IMG/VR virus record: IMGVR_UViG_3300020122_000155
Span: 1 to 64,000 of that record
DNA: 64,000 nucleotides
Origin: a virus
Direction: 5' to 3' (one strand)
The first letter of the stretch is position 1; the number at the start of each line of letters is the position of its first letter. A program made the position numbers and the translations under genes. Under the pieces are notes generated by a model that saw only the letters and a program-made list of their open reading frames with translations, made no database searches and was not told the DNA's origin. This document shows, in pieces, positions 40,875 through 49,265 of this stretch.

Positions 40875-40940
40875 TGTCGTCTCTCCCTAAAAATGTTTTG
40901 ACGAAGCGCGACCGGTCCAACCAGCCGCGCCCCATTCCCC

Positions 40941-41531
40941 TTACCGCTTAACGTTCTGGCGCATCCTAGCGCACAGAATCAGCGCTATACCAGCCGCCGC
41001 AAAATAAGCCGCGTTCGGCTCCGGCACGTCCCCATTTCTACCGGCGTTCTCGAAGTTGATCGCCTCCAGCAGTACATTTGCGCCCCCTGCCGTCCCCATA
41101 TTCTGAAACGTCAGGTAGCTCATCGTCGGAGCGATTGCATGGAATACTCCCTCATCGCTGCCGGTCATAATTAGAGTGCCGACCACCCCCAGCGTGTTTG
41201 ATTGGCTCACTCTCCACTGCTCCCCGTCCGTGGTGGAGTTCATCTCGAACGAAAGCCCGTGCAGTCCGCTGACAAGGATCTGAATGAATCCGAGCCCGCT
41301 GATCTCGTTGTCGGGGAAACCGTTCAGGCCGAGTCCCTGCTCATCGTTTCCGAGATCCTTGCCGTACAGCTTTTGCGGCGTGCTGACATTCGAGAATCCG
41401 TAGGCTGTTGTGAATCCGCCGTAGGACTGGCTTACGCCGAGCGTGCCGGTCGGGTTGTCGAAAAACAATGTAGTTGCGCTGGCCGTCATACTGATAGCCA
41501 CCACTAAAAGTGCGAGTGTTATGTGCTTCAT
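40941..41531 (-). CDS. PEP-CTERM secreted protein
   Basis: 196 residues from the ATG at 41531 (GGAG 7 bases upstream). The N-terminal MKHITLALLVVAISMTASA is a Sec signal. The mature part is a beta sandwich-like domain with Gly/Asn turns. The C-terminus has the sorting signal VPEPNAAY, a transmembrane helix (FAAAGIALILCARM) and the basic end RQNVKR, the classical PEP-CTERM arrangement recognised by exosortase. So the phage makes a host-processed surface protein; hosts must carry exosortase. Confidence 0.88.
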   Translation of the reverse strand: MKHITLALLVVAISMTASATTLFFDNPTGTLGVSQSYGGFTTAYGFSNVSTPQKLYGKDLGNDEQGLGLNGFPDNEISGLGFIQILVSGLHGLSFEMNSTTDGEQWRVSQSNTLGVVGTLIMTGSDEGVFHAIAPTMSYLTFQNMGTAGGANVLLEAINFENAGRNGDVPEPNAAYFAAAGIALILCARMRQNVKR

Positions 41532-41545
41532 ATTCATTCTCCGAA

Positions 41546-41740
41546 TCATTTCAATCTGTCAATACGTCTGAAAACTTCGTCTACCCCAAGAAAGAGCCAT
41601 GCACGGTCATGGTAGGCGTGAACCGCGAACTCGGCCTTAGCGTCATCAATCGTCTGCGCCTGTTGTTTGCAGGCTGGCCAGAGGACATTCAAATCGATCT
41701 TTCGCAATCGTGCGTACCATAAACCGTAAAGCCAATTCAC
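41546..41740 (-). CDS. Small phage protein (64 aa)
   Basis: MNWLYGLWYARLRKIDLNVL and KAEFAVHAYHDRAWLFLG: a helical, aromatic-rich protein that I recognise as a recurrent phage type without known function. Coupled to the next gene by 4 bases. Confidence 0.7.
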   Translation of the reverse strand: MNWLYGLWYARLRKIDLNVLWPACKQQAQTIDDAKAEFAVHAYHDRAWLFLGVDEVFRRIDRLK

Positions 41741-41979
41741 GAGGCGCTCCTGTCTCGGTTTATGATTGTATCAGGACCGATGAACCCCTTTAGCGAGTCG
41801 GCCAATGCCTGTTCGGTTTCCCCGTACATGATCATCAGGTCGATTTTGTAGGGGAGATTCAACTCCTCCAAATGGAGATGGATTGGCTTCCCTTGCTGTA
41901 ATCGCTCAACATTCCCGGCGCTGAGCCCTAGCCCGATCATCGTTCTCCCGTTTTCGCCGCTCGCCGTGAACTTGATCAC
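41737..41979 (-). CDS. Conserved-looking small protein (80 aa)
   Basis: Beta core with MIGLGLSAGNVERLQQGKPI and a helix with MIMYGETEQALADSL. This pattern (GLSxxNIxRLxxGKPI...YGETE) recurs in phages and bacteria. Role unknown. Confidence 0.7.
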   Translation of the reverse strand: MIKFTASGENGRTMIGLGLSAGNVERLQQGKPIHLHLEELNLPYKIDLMIMYGETEQALADSLKGFIGPDTIINRDRSAS

Positions 41980-41988
41980 CCTACGCTC

Positions 41989-42585
41989 CTAATCCCAGTA
42001 CTTGCTGGCGTCGCGCCACTCTGGATAGTGTTCATCCAGCCACGCCAAGGCTATTTTATCGTTAACGTACTGCGCCGCCCAGCGCTCATTGTCGTTGGAT
42101 ACCGGCGTCTCTGGCGTCGAGAATATGACGGCCTTGCGGTCGCGGACATGAGCTACAGAGACTCCTCTCTTGCGAGCGTCTTCCCCATAGTCCGCCCCGT
42201 AGGAGTATCGGCGCGTTGCGTTAAGATGCGCGGAGCGATCATAAAACGCGGCCTTGTAGAACATTGCCGCCCGTTCACGCCCCTTGTCGTCCACTAGGTT
42301 AGACCACATCGAATGATCGGTTGGAATCTTCTTCCAGCCCTTCGGCAATTCGACGTAGGTGAACATCGGATCGCCCTCGACGGCATCCATGAACTTAACG
42401 CCTGCCGCTTCTAGCTCCCGCTTGTCGTCATCGCCCATCCTAGATGGAAGAGTGTCGCTGCCAACGAACGACCGCTGCCCTTGTGATTCTTGCCCCATGA
42501 TTGCGCCGGATGCCCCGCGTGTCATCGCGTCCATAAGGAATCCGAGCGGATCATGTTCCGCCGCTGTGTTGATAGGTCGCTTCAT
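41989..42585 (-). CDS. Conserved-looking phage protein (198 aa)
   Basis: Start at 42585 (MKRPINTAAEHDP). Contains LPSRMGDDDKRELEAAGVKF, FTYVELPKGWKKIPTDHSMW and MFYKAAFYDRSAHLNATRRY. Phages of several hosts share this protein type. It precedes the exonuclease-recombinase cluster. Unknown role. Confidence 0.72.
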   Translation of the reverse strand: MKRPINTAAEHDPLGFLMDAMTRGASGAIMGQESQGQRSFVGSDTLPSRMGDDDKRELEAAGVKFMDAVEGDPMFTYVELPKGWKKIPTDHSMWSNLVDDKGRERAAMFYKAAFYDRSAHLNATRRYSYGADYGEDARKRGVSVAHVRDRKAVIFSTPETPVSNDNERWAAQYVNDKIALAWLDEHYPEWRDASKYWD

Positions 42586-42587
42586 GT

Positions 42588-42827
42588 TCACGCCGCTTTC
42601 TTGGCTTTCTTCGGTTGCGCTCCACGTAGCTTCGCCCAGCGTGCCTTCTGTGCCCGCGATTGAGCCAACTTCTGCGCCGCCGTCCACTGCCTGCGCCCTG
42701 CCTTCTTGACTGGCGCTGTCGGCGTGCTGCTGAACGGACCGAACTCGAACACAGGTCCGCGCAATAGCACGATGGCCTTGTCCAGCTTGTCTCGTTCCGC
42801 AATCAATAACTGAATAACATTGTTCAT
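42588..42827 (-). CDS. Basic tail protein with helical N-terminus (79 aa)
   Basis: MNNVIQLLIAERDKLDKAIV with a Pro linker, then a Lys/Ala/Arg-rich tail (RAQKARWAKLRGAQPKKAKK), like histone-H1-type or nucleoid-associated tails. Possibly DNA binding. Confidence 0.65.
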   Translation of the reverse strand: MNNVIQLLIAERDKLDKAIVLLRGPVFEFGPFSSTPTAPVKKAGRRQWTAAQKLAQSRAQKARWAKLRGAQPKKAKKAA

Positions 42828-43009
42828 AAGTGTCCTTTCAAATCAAAATTCGAGAGCGCCGGTCGGAGGAGAACGACGCTCCCGCTCCGTCGTGGAAAAT
42901 TCACCTGTGGGAGGCAAAACCACGACGGAGAAACTCTGCCCAGTTGCTTCCCCTGTACCGGGCTAACAGGTCAACGTCGCTAAACGGATGCCCTACAAAT
43001 CACTTTGGT

Positions 43010-43180
43010 TCATCCGCCAGCCGGAACTTTCAGCGTATCCAGCATCATTTCGATCTCGTCCTTGATTGATTTCAACGTAGCCTTCGTCGTTTCGCGGTCA
43101 ACTGACGTGTCTGAAAACACATCATCGACAGCCGACTTCGCCGTCTCAAAGAGAATCTGGTGCTTGGACTTGCGGCCCAT
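43010..43180 (-). CDS. Small acidic protein (56 aa)
   Basis: Start at 43180 (MGRKSKHQILFETAK). Helical and acidic (DRETTKATLKSIKDEIEMML). Starts one base from the stop of the next upstream gene. Unknown. Confidence 0.6.
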   Translation of the reverse strand: MGRKSKHQILFETAKSAVDDVFSDTSVDRETTKATLKSIKDEIEMMLDTLKVPAGG

Positions 43181-43181
43181 G

Positions 43182-43388
43182 TTACGCCGCCTGCTTCTTT
43201 TCGCGCGGTTTGCGCGGAGCCTTCCACCCAAGCTGGCGAAGCTCTGTGTTGATGGCCTCAATGCGCGTCTCGCAGTTCTGGCGCTCCGCAACCAATTCCA
43301 CTTGCCGATTGACAAGAGCTTGCTCCGCCGCGTGCTTTTGCGCCAGCAATGCCGATGCCGTACTTCCTGCTTCGTTTTCTGTCTTCAT
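43182..43388 (-). CDS. Coiled-coil protein (68 aa)
   Basis: Helix rich in Q/A/E (AQKHAAEQALVNRQVELVAE) and a basic KPREKKQAA end. ATGA-coupled to the exonuclease gene. Unknown; may assist the recombinase pair. Confidence 0.62.
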   Translation of the reverse strand: MKTENEAGSTASALLAQKHAAEQALVNRQVELVAERQNCETRIEAINTELRQLGWKAPRKPREKKQAA

Positions 43389-44164
43389 AATCCGTTGCTC
43401 TCCATTTCTTTCAAAAATCTTGTGGCCTCTTCGCTGCGCTGATCGTCCACTCGACCCTCGCGCTGCGCGGCCAAAATCCTTTCTACATCCTCGTCAGTGA
43501 TCGCGTCTTTATCGGCGACCACTTCGGGCTCTGGCGACAGCCGCGTGAATGGTCCGAACCGGCGCTCCAACTCTTCGCGCTTCGCCAGCATCACATCCAC
43601 GAAGCTGCTTAACGCTGGACGCATCTTAGCGATCATCTCCTCGTCCCTGCGAACTCGGACTGCTGGCAGTGGCAACCGAGGATGGTAACTGAAAATGTCA
43701 ATCCACTCTCGTTCATGGATCATCAGCCTGCCTTGAAGCTGTATCCGGTATTCGTCGTCAACCGTGTCGCCGAGCGCATAGGAAATTTGCGTGCTGAGTT
43801 TTGGAGCTTTCGCCTCCATGTCTCCGACCGTTCCAACAAGCCGATCAGGACTACATCCGAGCATCCCATCATCGGTCGTGAAAAATCCTCCGAGGGAAGT
43901 TTCCACATCGTTCAAGCATTCATACGCAGAAACGCACGCATCTTCCCACTCAATACCCCTCTCCATCCACATAGACTGGTAATCATTTTCGTCGGGCTCT
44001 CCCGTTACCCATTCTCCGAGCAAGCGATACATCAACGCGGGAGCCTGCTTGGAAAGTTCGAGCTTTTTCGCGGTTATAATCCGGTGAAACTCCGAGCTAC
44101 ATGGTATTCCTAAACGGAGTTTTTTCCACTCTTCGCTTCGTGGCTCGACCGGATAGAAGATCAT
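43385..44164 (-). CDS. YqaJ-type phage exonuclease
   Basis: 259 residues from 44164 (MIFYPVEPRSEEWKKLRLG). RLGIPCSSEFHRII opens the fold. ERGIEWEDACVSAYE, GMLGCSPDRLVG, DMEAKAP and YRIQLQGRLMIHE contain the E, D and E-A-K catalytic set and the Gln of the lambda-exonuclease/YqaJ family. This 5'-3' exonuclease feeds the ERF annealing protein two genes away. The HNH gene at 44161 sits between them. Confidence 0.85.
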   Translation of the reverse strand: MIFYPVEPRSEEWKKLRLGIPCSSEFHRIITAKKLELSKQAPALMYRLLGEWVTGEPDENDYQSMWMERGIEWEDACVSAYECLNDVETSLGGFFTTDDGMLGCSPDRLVGTVGDMEAKAPKLSTQISYALGDTVDDEYRIQLQGRLMIHEREWIDIFSYHPRLPLPAVRVRRDEEMIAKMRPALSSFVDVMLAKREELERRFGPFTRLSPEPEVVADKDAITDEDVERILAAQREGRVDDQRSEEATRFLKEMESNGL

Positions 44165-44763
44165 CTCGCCCTCTGCTGGAATCCCAGGACTTCTTCCAGC
44201 GGCCATCCGTAAGACAGCCTTGAAAAAATAGTTGCCCTTTTAACGCCCACCTTCCTCGACCATTGAGAAACTGTAAGCGTAGATCCCTCGAATGTAAGCC
44301 ATCGATTAGCCCTAGTGTTATTGCTCTGCTCCTGCCGAGTCGCCCAACGAACATTCCCTGGCTGATAGCCAAGGTTATTATCAATGCGATCCAGAGTCAT
44401 TCCAGGGTTCGGCCTAACTCCTACGTCTGCTATGAAATTCTCATATTTCTTCCACCTATCGCATACCTTTACGCCCCGCCCTCCATAGTAGGAGTAGCAA
44501 ATATTTTTCGGGTTGGTGCATCGCTGCCACATCTCCCTCCATATGCCATTCTCCTTGTCCCTGTGTCCGCCATGCTTTATCCTGGATTCAATCTCCAGAC
44601 ACCCACACGATCTTGTTGACCCAGAACAAAGGTTTGACACCATGACAGAAGTGGTATTTCCGCAATCGCACACGCATTCCCATTTGGTGTGCCCCTTTGC
44701 CCTACCAGCAAAGCGCACCAATACAAGCCGCCCGAATCTTTGTCCTGACCTATCCTTTATCAT
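44161..44763 (-). CDS. HNH-type homing endonuclease between exonuclease and ERF
   Basis: 200 residues. CVCDCGNTTSVMVSNLCSGS, RSCGCLE give zinc ligands. YYGGRGVKVCDRW, GMTLDRIDNNLGYQPGNVRW, ATRQEQSNNTRANR match the phage nuclease family with D-R-I-D-N-x-G-x-Y-x-P. The C-terminal VSQWSRKVGVKRATIFSRL is a helix-turn-helix. It splits the otherwise adjacent ERF and YqaJ genes, overlapping both by 4 bases. Confidence 0.85.
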   Translation of the reverse strand: MIKDRSGQRFGRLVLVRFAGRAKGHTKWECVCDCGNTTSVMVSNLCSGSTRSCGCLEIESRIKHGGHRDKENGIWREMWQRCTNPKNICYSYYGGRGVKVCDRWKKYENFIADVGVRPNPGMTLDRIDNNLGYQPGNVRWATRQEQSNNTRANRWLTFEGSTLTVSQWSRKVGVKRATIFSRLSYGWPLEEVLGFQQRAR

Positions 44764-45506
44764 GACGGCCTTTTTCTCATCGCCTGCAATAAATTAACCG
44801 CCGCAGGAAACGCCGCACGGGGAATTTCCGCAAAACTCTTTGCGCCCATAGTCTCCAAAAACTTTGTAACTCGTTCTGGGGTCAAACTAATTTCATGAAT
44901 AAGATCCTGGAGAGAGTCCAGTTGTTGCTGGGTCACGAAACTAACAATACTGTTGCCGTCCCGGTCGTCCGTGAATACTAAATTCCAGATCATCGCCTCC
45001 AGGTAGCGCCGCAGATAGCTAACCGACGATCCGAGCCCCTGAATGCCCGTCTTAGTCGCGCCACCCTTCGGCCCAGCAGTATCCAGTTCGCCGGTTAACT
45101 CATAGTCTTTTGAGAACCCGCCGACATGGAGCACCGTACAGCAGACCGTGGCGTACCCCTTGTCCGCTGGTTTGGAATTGAAGCTCAGCGCAAAGCCGTG
45201 CTTCGTATAGATCGGGCGGGCGATGGCGTCCACCGCTTCGAGGTCCGCAAATGTACTGTTGGTGCTCGGATTCTTGCGGTTCTTCCAAATAGGGGCCATT
45301 TCGCTCTGAGCAACACGCATCGCTTCGGAGAAAACCTTTTCAGCCTCGCGACGCTCCGCGCGCTCCTGAAGCTGCATGAATTGCGCGATGCGATCCGGGT
45401 CTACTGATGGATCACGGATTAAGCGCTCGATCATACTCAGCATGTCCGGCTGCTGGCGCTCCAGTGCGGCAGATTCGGCCAGCGTAAGTTGTTTTTCGTC
45501 GCTCAT
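44760..45506 (-). CDS. erf: ERF-family single-strand annealing protein
   Basis: 248 residues, start at 45506 (MSDEKQLTLAESAALERQQ). MAPIWKNRKNPSTNSTFADLE, IARPIYTKHGFALSF, GGATKTGIQGLGSSVSYLRR and YLEAMIWNLVFTDDRDGN are the typical ERF blocks. ERF anneals complementary strands during phage recombination with the exonuclease. C-terminal EFAEIPRAAF tail may bind SSB-like partner (inferred). Confidence 0.9.
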   Translation of the reverse strand: MSDEKQLTLAESAALERQQPDMLSMIERLIRDPSVDPDRIAQFMQLQERAERREAEKVFSEAMRVAQSEMAPIWKNRKNPSTNSTFADLEAVDAIARPIYTKHGFALSFNSKPADKGYATVCCTVLHVGGFSKDYELTGELDTAGPKGGATKTGIQGLGSSVSYLRRYLEAMIWNLVFTDDRDGNSIVSFVTQQQLDSLQDLIHEISLTPERVTKFLETMGAKSFAEIPRAAFPAAVNLLQAMRKRPS

Positions 45507-45670
45507 TTTCCGTCCAGTCGCGAAAGTACGATGTCTTTCCACGTATCGAGAATCTCCTCGCGTACTACGGAGTCGATCTCCTCCCACACATTTCCCAATC
45601 CGCTGCGGCCTTCGATGTCTTTCACGATGGCCTCAACGATCAGAGTGGCCTTGATTGCTTCTGCTGTCAT
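45503..45670 (-). CDS. Small acidic protein (55 aa)
   Basis: Start at 45670 (MTAEAIKATLIVEAIVKD), ATGA-coupled to ERF. Helical with EEIDSVVREEILDTWKDIVL. Role unknown; perhaps a recombination accessory. Confidence 0.65.
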   Translation of the reverse strand: MTAEAIKATLIVEAIVKDIEGRSGLGNVWEEIDSVVREEILDTWKDIVLSRLDGK

Positions 45671-46227
45671 CGACGGCCCCTTGCGCGATTCGCAATCACG
45701 CACCACGACTTCATCCAGCCGTCCTCTACGAGATACTTCTTGAACTTGCGGCTCAGCTTCGCGGCGTCCTTTGACGTGTCCGCGTTGAAGTGCCCCCAGA
45801 TGTCGAAATAGATCGTGTCGTATCGAGCATCCTTCGGCGGATTCCACTCATAGATGTCCGCGTGGATCACCTTTACCTGCGGGAAGTAAGGCCCAACCAG
45901 ATCGATCACGTCCTTGTTTTTCTCGATGACCGTAACCGATTCGCTCTGCTCCATGATCGGATCTAGGATCAGGCCGATTCCCAATCCGGCGATCAGAACA
46001 TGGCCGCAAGCCTCGCGGACAAAATCGGCGTTGGTCGCCCGTTCAAATTCGGCGTCCGTCATCATGATCGAGCCGTTTACCAACAATCGCGCATACTTTT
46101 CTCGGTGGAGCGGCATACCGTGCAGCGCGCCCATCATGCGCTCTATTTTGCTCGGCTCATCGTGAACCAATTCCGCCGTTCCGACCTTCCCCGGCTTCAC
46201 GCGCTCGATAACATCCGTGTATTTCAC
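45667..46227 (-). CDS. SAM-binding / polyamine-synthase-like protein
   Basis: 186 residues with a GTG start overlapping the upstream stop. VLIAGLGIGLIL, VTVIEKNKDVIDLV and KVIHADIYEWNPPKDARYDT form the Rossmann core with a glycine-rich loop and acid; YFDIWGHF is the following strand. This resembles spermidine-synthase-type and related SAM methyltransferases. No catalytic NPPY is present, so it is probably a small-molecule or unknown methyltransferase rather than a DNA one. Confidence 0.72.
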   Translation of the reverse strand: MKYTDVIERVKPGKVGTAELVHDEPSKIERMMGALHGMPLHREKYARLLVNGSIMMTDAEFERATNADFVREACGHVLIAGLGIGLILDPIMEQSESVTVIEKNKDVIDLVGPYFPQVKVIHADIYEWNPPKDARYDTIYFDIWGHFNADTSKDAAKLSRKFKKYLVEDGWMKSWCVIANRARGRR

Positions 46228-46388
46228 GCCTGTTTCCCTCTCCTGAAATCCCTCACCGCCGCCAGCCACGCCTCGTAACAAGTCACTCTCAACTTATTCC
46301 ACAAATCCCCCATCTCCGTCCCGGCGCACTCTACTACTCGCCTGTCGGCAAGCAGGAAGCGTTCGCGGGCCTCTTGGAGTACGGTCAT
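46224..46388 (-). CDS. Small helical protein (54 aa)
   Basis: Start at 46388 (MTVLQEARERFLLAD). Helices with LWNKLRVTCYEAWLAAVRDF. GTGA-coupled to the SAM-binding gene. Unknown. Confidence 0.6.
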   Translation of the reverse strand: MTVLQEARERFLLADRRVVECAGTEMGDLWNKLRVTCYEAWLAAVRDFRRGKQA

Positions 46389-46609
46389 GCTGTTTTTCTC
46401 TGCGCCATCTCGCCCTCGATGAATTGCGCGATCTCCCGAAGACATCCGGCGTCAAAAACTGTTCCCTCTCCTGGCATAAAACAATAGCGACGCCACGAGT
46501 TGTACCACTTCACCCGACCGATTACGCAGCCATCGAGCGAGCAAACATCCCACAGGGAGGTTTTGCCGGTGATCGTCCCCTTGTTCTCGAACTTGAGGAA
46601 ACTTTTCAT
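46385..46609 (-). CDS. Phage protein of a recurrent small family (74 aa)
   Basis: Start at 46609 (MKSFLKFENKGTITGKTSLW). VIGRVKWYNSWRRYCFMPG and CLREIAQFIEGEMAQ follow a pattern I recognise (K-W-Y-x-x-W-R-R-Y) from phages. Overlaps its neighbours by 4 bases. Function unknown. Confidence 0.7.
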   Translation of the reverse strand: MKSFLKFENKGTITGKTSLWDVCSLDGCVIGRVKWYNSWRRYCFMPGEGTVFDAGCLREIAQFIEGEMAQRKTA

Positions 46610-46947
46610 GCGGACCTCCGATCTCGCACGGGGAAGTAGTATACGTAATCGCGCCACGCCGATCTCTCTCGAAGTTGTGGCAAATTGGCAATGATCGCCT
46701 TCCGCGCGTCCTGGTACATGAACGGTGCGACTTCGAACGATACACGCTCTCCAAGAACCTCAGTCTGGAAGCTGATCCCGTTCACAGCCAAGCACTCCTT
46801 GATCGCCCGGTGCGCGTCCTGCGACTCGGTATGCACAACAACTACGGGCGCTTCGTCTTTCGCGCTGTGCGGATTGGCGCGGATTGCGGCTAGATCACGC
46901 TCGCAGCGCTCCTTGCTTTGATCTACAACAGTCAAAAATGGGCTCAT
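46606..46947 (-). CDS. Hypothetical protein (113 aa)
   Basis: N-terminal MSPFLTVVDQSKERCERDL, central strands VVVVHTESQDAHRAIKECL and a YVYYFPVRD end. Similar sized gene follows, starting MSPL. Unknown role. Confidence 0.62.
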   Translation of the reverse strand: MSPFLTVVDQSKERCERDLAAIRANPHSAKDEAPVVVVHTESQDAHRAIKECLAVNGISFQTEVLGERVSFEVAPFMYQDARKAIIANLPQLRERSAWRDYVYYFPVRDRRSA

Positions 46948-47270
46948 GCGCCCTCCACTAGTTCGTGAAACTTGCGATCACCTTCGTCGGCTTCGCTGTA
47001 CGCCTGCGGCTCCGGCATCAGGCCGAGCGTCATCAAAAGCTCGCACAACTCGTCGCGCGTTTCGCCTTTGCCCATCTCGACAAGGAACTCATAATCACAT
47101 TCCCGCGTGCAGATCCACTTGCCCTTACTGAAAAAGACGGCGTAATAACCATCGGGCGTAAGGAACACTTGATTGTCGTGCTCCTGCCACTTGAGAGAGA
47201 GCAGCGTTGAGCGAATGTTACCGTAGGATGCAGACGGCCAACCTTCGGGACAAATGGCAAGTGGGCTCAT
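46944..47270 (-). CDS. Hypothetical protein (108 aa)
   Basis: MSPLAICPEGWPSASYGNIR and a beta core with FLTPDGYYAVFFSKGKWICT. Acidic C-terminus. Coupled to neighbours by 4 bases. Unknown. Confidence 0.62.
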   Translation of the reverse strand: MSPLAICPEGWPSASYGNIRSTLLSLKWQEHDNQVFLTPDGYYAVFFSKGKWICTRECDYEFLVEMGKGETRDELCELLMTLGLMPEPQAYSEADEGDRKFHELVEGA

Positions 47271-47473
47271 GACACCTTCCTAACTGCGTCTATAATCTTG
47301 CGCCGCCTAGAAACATATCCCCGAAGGAATTTTTCAAGCGCATCAGAAATGGACATACCGTCAATCGCAGCGATGCGCTTGGCGTCTAGCCATAATTGCT
47401 TGTCACGCAGGATAAACGTTCGATTGCCAAGCTGTTCCGCTGTTTTTCTCTTCACGCATAAAAAATGTACCAC
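47267..47473 (-). CDS. Ribbon-helix-helix-like protein (68 aa; start uncertain)
   Basis: TAEQLGNRTFILRDKQLWLD and AIDGMSISDALEKFLRGYVS resemble an Arc/MetJ-type strand-helix-helix. A GTG at 47455 is an alternative start. Divergent to the plus-strand block, so it may regulate the divergent promoter between. Confidence 0.58.
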   Translation of the reverse strand: MVHFLCVKRKTAEQLGNRTFILRDKQLWLDAKRIAAIDGMSISDALEKFLRGYVSRRRKIIDAVRKVS

Positions 47474-47524
47474 GTGAAGAAACTTATTGCAAGAGGAAAA
47501 TTTTTATGTTTTACTGGTTCTTCC

Positions 47525-47749
47525 ATGAAGCGCTCACTCGGTCGCACGCTGCGAGAGATAAAAGAGCCCCGGCATAGTATGGTGCGCAATGAAGCATTTG
47601 AAATTCGCGTGGCACAAGCAATGCTTTTGCTCAAGGGTGGCGCAGATCCACGCGATTTGCGGGATGAGCACGGTGGGGTTGTGGTGAATGATGCGCTGGA
47701 GCGCATAGCTGGGCGGAAAGAGGGTAGGTATGAGCGAGAACGGAAATAA
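47525..47749 (+). CDS. Helical protein (74 aa)
   Basis: Start at 47525 (MKRSLGRTLREIKEPRHSMV); a longer frame lacks a site. Helices with FEIRVAQAMLLLKGGADPRD and a basic end. It starts the long plus-strand block. Unknown. Confidence 0.6.
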   Translation: MKRSLGRTLREIKEPRHSMVRNEAFEIRVAQAMLLLKGGADPRDLRDEHGGVVVNDALERIAGRKEGRYERERK

Positions 47750-48200
47750 TCACCTGACATTGCAGTTGACTGTACCGGCGCTGCTGAAGTTATTCGAAGG
47801 TGATCCCGATGTCGTCCTGCATATTCGCAAAGCGGCAGTCGCGGAGTTCACGCGGCGGAAAATCGGCACACTTCTGGATGCAGCATCCAAAGCGCTTGTG
47901 GAATCCGAAGTTGCAAAGCAGGTCGGTACCATCAAGGGCTATCCGGCAAAGATCACCTTGGCCGAGCCGATCTTGAATACGTTGAAGGAATCTTGTGCGA
48001 CGGCGATGAAGGAGCACGAAAAGGCGATGTGGTCTTTGGTCCACAAGCAGATCGCCACGCAAATAGACGCGCACCTTGATTCTATCCAGGAGAAAGTTTC
48101 TGCCGAGGTTAAGCGCCGCATCGACTCTGAGATAACAGCGCGGATCAATACCGGGGTGCGTGAGCGTCTGGACGCAGTTATCAAGGCCGCGAAGGTATGA
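47730..48200 (+). CDS. Coiled-coil protein (156 aa)
   Basis: MSENGNNHLTLQLTVPALLK then long charged heptads (DSIQEKVSAEVKRRIDSEIT). Overlaps the previous gene by 20 bases. Oligomeric helical protein, role unknown. Confidence 0.68.
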   Translation: MSENGNNHLTLQLTVPALLKLFEGDPDVVLHIRKAAVAEFTRRKIGTLLDAASKALVESEVAKQVGTIKGYPAKITLAEPILNTLKESCATAMKEHEKAMWSLVHKQIATQIDAHLDSIQEKVSAEVKRRIDSEITARINTGVRERLDAVIKAAKV

Positions 48201-48385
48201 CGCCGACATCCCAATCTGAATCGCTCTACAACGTCGCAGAGCGCCTACGCGCCATCGCAGCCGAAGTGTGCGGATCGGTCCATATGCGGATTATTGATGA
48301 AGCGGCGACGGTCGAGAGGCTGGCAAAGGAACAGCGGCAGGCTCCTAGTCATGGGTTGCCGATGAAACCGAGGGGGAGAAAGTGA
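48197..48385 (+). CDS. Small helical basic protein (62 aa)
   Basis: NVAERLRAIAAEVCGSVHMR and a basic Pro tail (GLPMKPRGRK). Overlaps both neighbours by 4 bases. Unknown. Confidence 0.6.
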   Translation: MTPTSQSESLYNVAERLRAIAAEVCGSVHMRIIDEAATVERLAKEQRQAPSHGLPMKPRGRK

Positions 48386-48777
48386 TTCAGCTTATCCTGC
48401 ACCTTTTCGGAGATTACGTCACACAGTCCGATTGGATGGCGCAGAACAAAACCAAGAGCACGTGGGCCGCATTATGCCATGCGACGGTGTATTCCGCGCC
48501 GTTTTTATTTATCGGTAGCTGGAAGGCTCTGCTTGTGATCTGGTCCACGCATCTATTGATTGATCGCTTTCGTCTGGCACGCTATGTCGTGTTCGCCAAG
48601 AACTTCCTGATATTCGACGACTTCCACGCGAAGGGCTGGCCGCGTCCGAAGTGGAGCGATTGTAGCGCGACGGGTTATCCGAGCGCATCCCCTCCATGGC
48701 TGGCGGTGTGGCTGCTAATCGCCGCTGACAACACGATGCACTTGGCGATAAATTACGCCCCTCTTGGGTGGTTATGA
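48382..48777 (+). CDS. DUF3307-like membrane protein
   Basis: 131 residues. LHLFGDYVTQSDWMAQNKTK, CHATVYSAPFLF, THLLIDRFRLARYV match the DUF3307 layout (GDYxxQxDxMA...HxxxY...HxxxD). Four or so hydrophobic segments are visible. Membrane protein of unknown activity that recurs in phages. Confidence 0.82.
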   Translation: MIQLILHLFGDYVTQSDWMAQNKTKSTWAALCHATVYSAPFLFIGSWKALLVIWSTHLLIDRFRLARYVVFAKNFLIFDDFHAKGWPRPKWSDCSATGYPSASPPWLAVWLLIAADNTMHLAINYAPLGWL

Positions 48778-49265
48778 GCATTTATCGCTACACTCTTCGC
48801 CGCGAATGGAACGCGCAGAAGCGCGGCGTACTCAACTGGGTAATGTTAAATCCGAGCATGGCGGACGACATTTTCGATGATCCGACAATTCGAAAGTGCA
48901 TTGGCTTCACGAAACGATGGGGATTTTCCGGCTTGGTTGTGACGAATCTCTTCGCCTATCGCGCTACGGACCCAAGAGACATGATCCGGGTAGCCCGAAA
49001 ATCTTGGATGCTCGCCGAGGGTGAGGGGAATCGCGAGACGCTTTTGCGCGAAGCTGACGCCGCAGAGATGATCTGCTGCGCTTGGGGTAATAACGGCGGC
49101 ATTAATGGGCGCGATTTGGAAGTTGTGTCGCTCCTCCATGAAACGCACGATCTTTACTGCATTCGGCGCACGAAGGAAGGCAATCCGGTGCATCCGGTGC
49201 GGGAATCATACACGGACGCGCCGGTCTTGTTCTATTCGTGCGTAGGAGAGCGGAAACATGCCTGA
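48774..49265 (+). CDS. DUF1643 protein
   Basis: Start at 48774 (MSIYRYTLRREWNAQKRG). LNWVMLNPSMADDIFDDPTIRKC, GFSGLVVTNLFAYRATDP and CCAWGNNGGINGR match DUF1643. The family is common in phages and genomic islands; its Asn/Asp-rich pocket suggests nucleic-acid or nucleotide handling, not proven. Confidence 0.85.
   Translation: MSIYRYTLRREWNAQKRGVLNWVMLNPSMADDIFDDPTIRKCIGFTKRWGFSGLVVTNLFAYRATDPRDMIRVARKSWMLAEGEGNRETLLREADAAEMICCAWGNNGGINGRDLEVVSLLHETHDLYCIRRTKEGNPVHPVRESYTDAPVLFYSCVGERKHA

Noticed and set aside
42828-43009. Protein-like minus-strand stretch (GHPFSDVDLLARYRG)
   Set aside because: No start codon is available in frame; may be a remnant of a gene.
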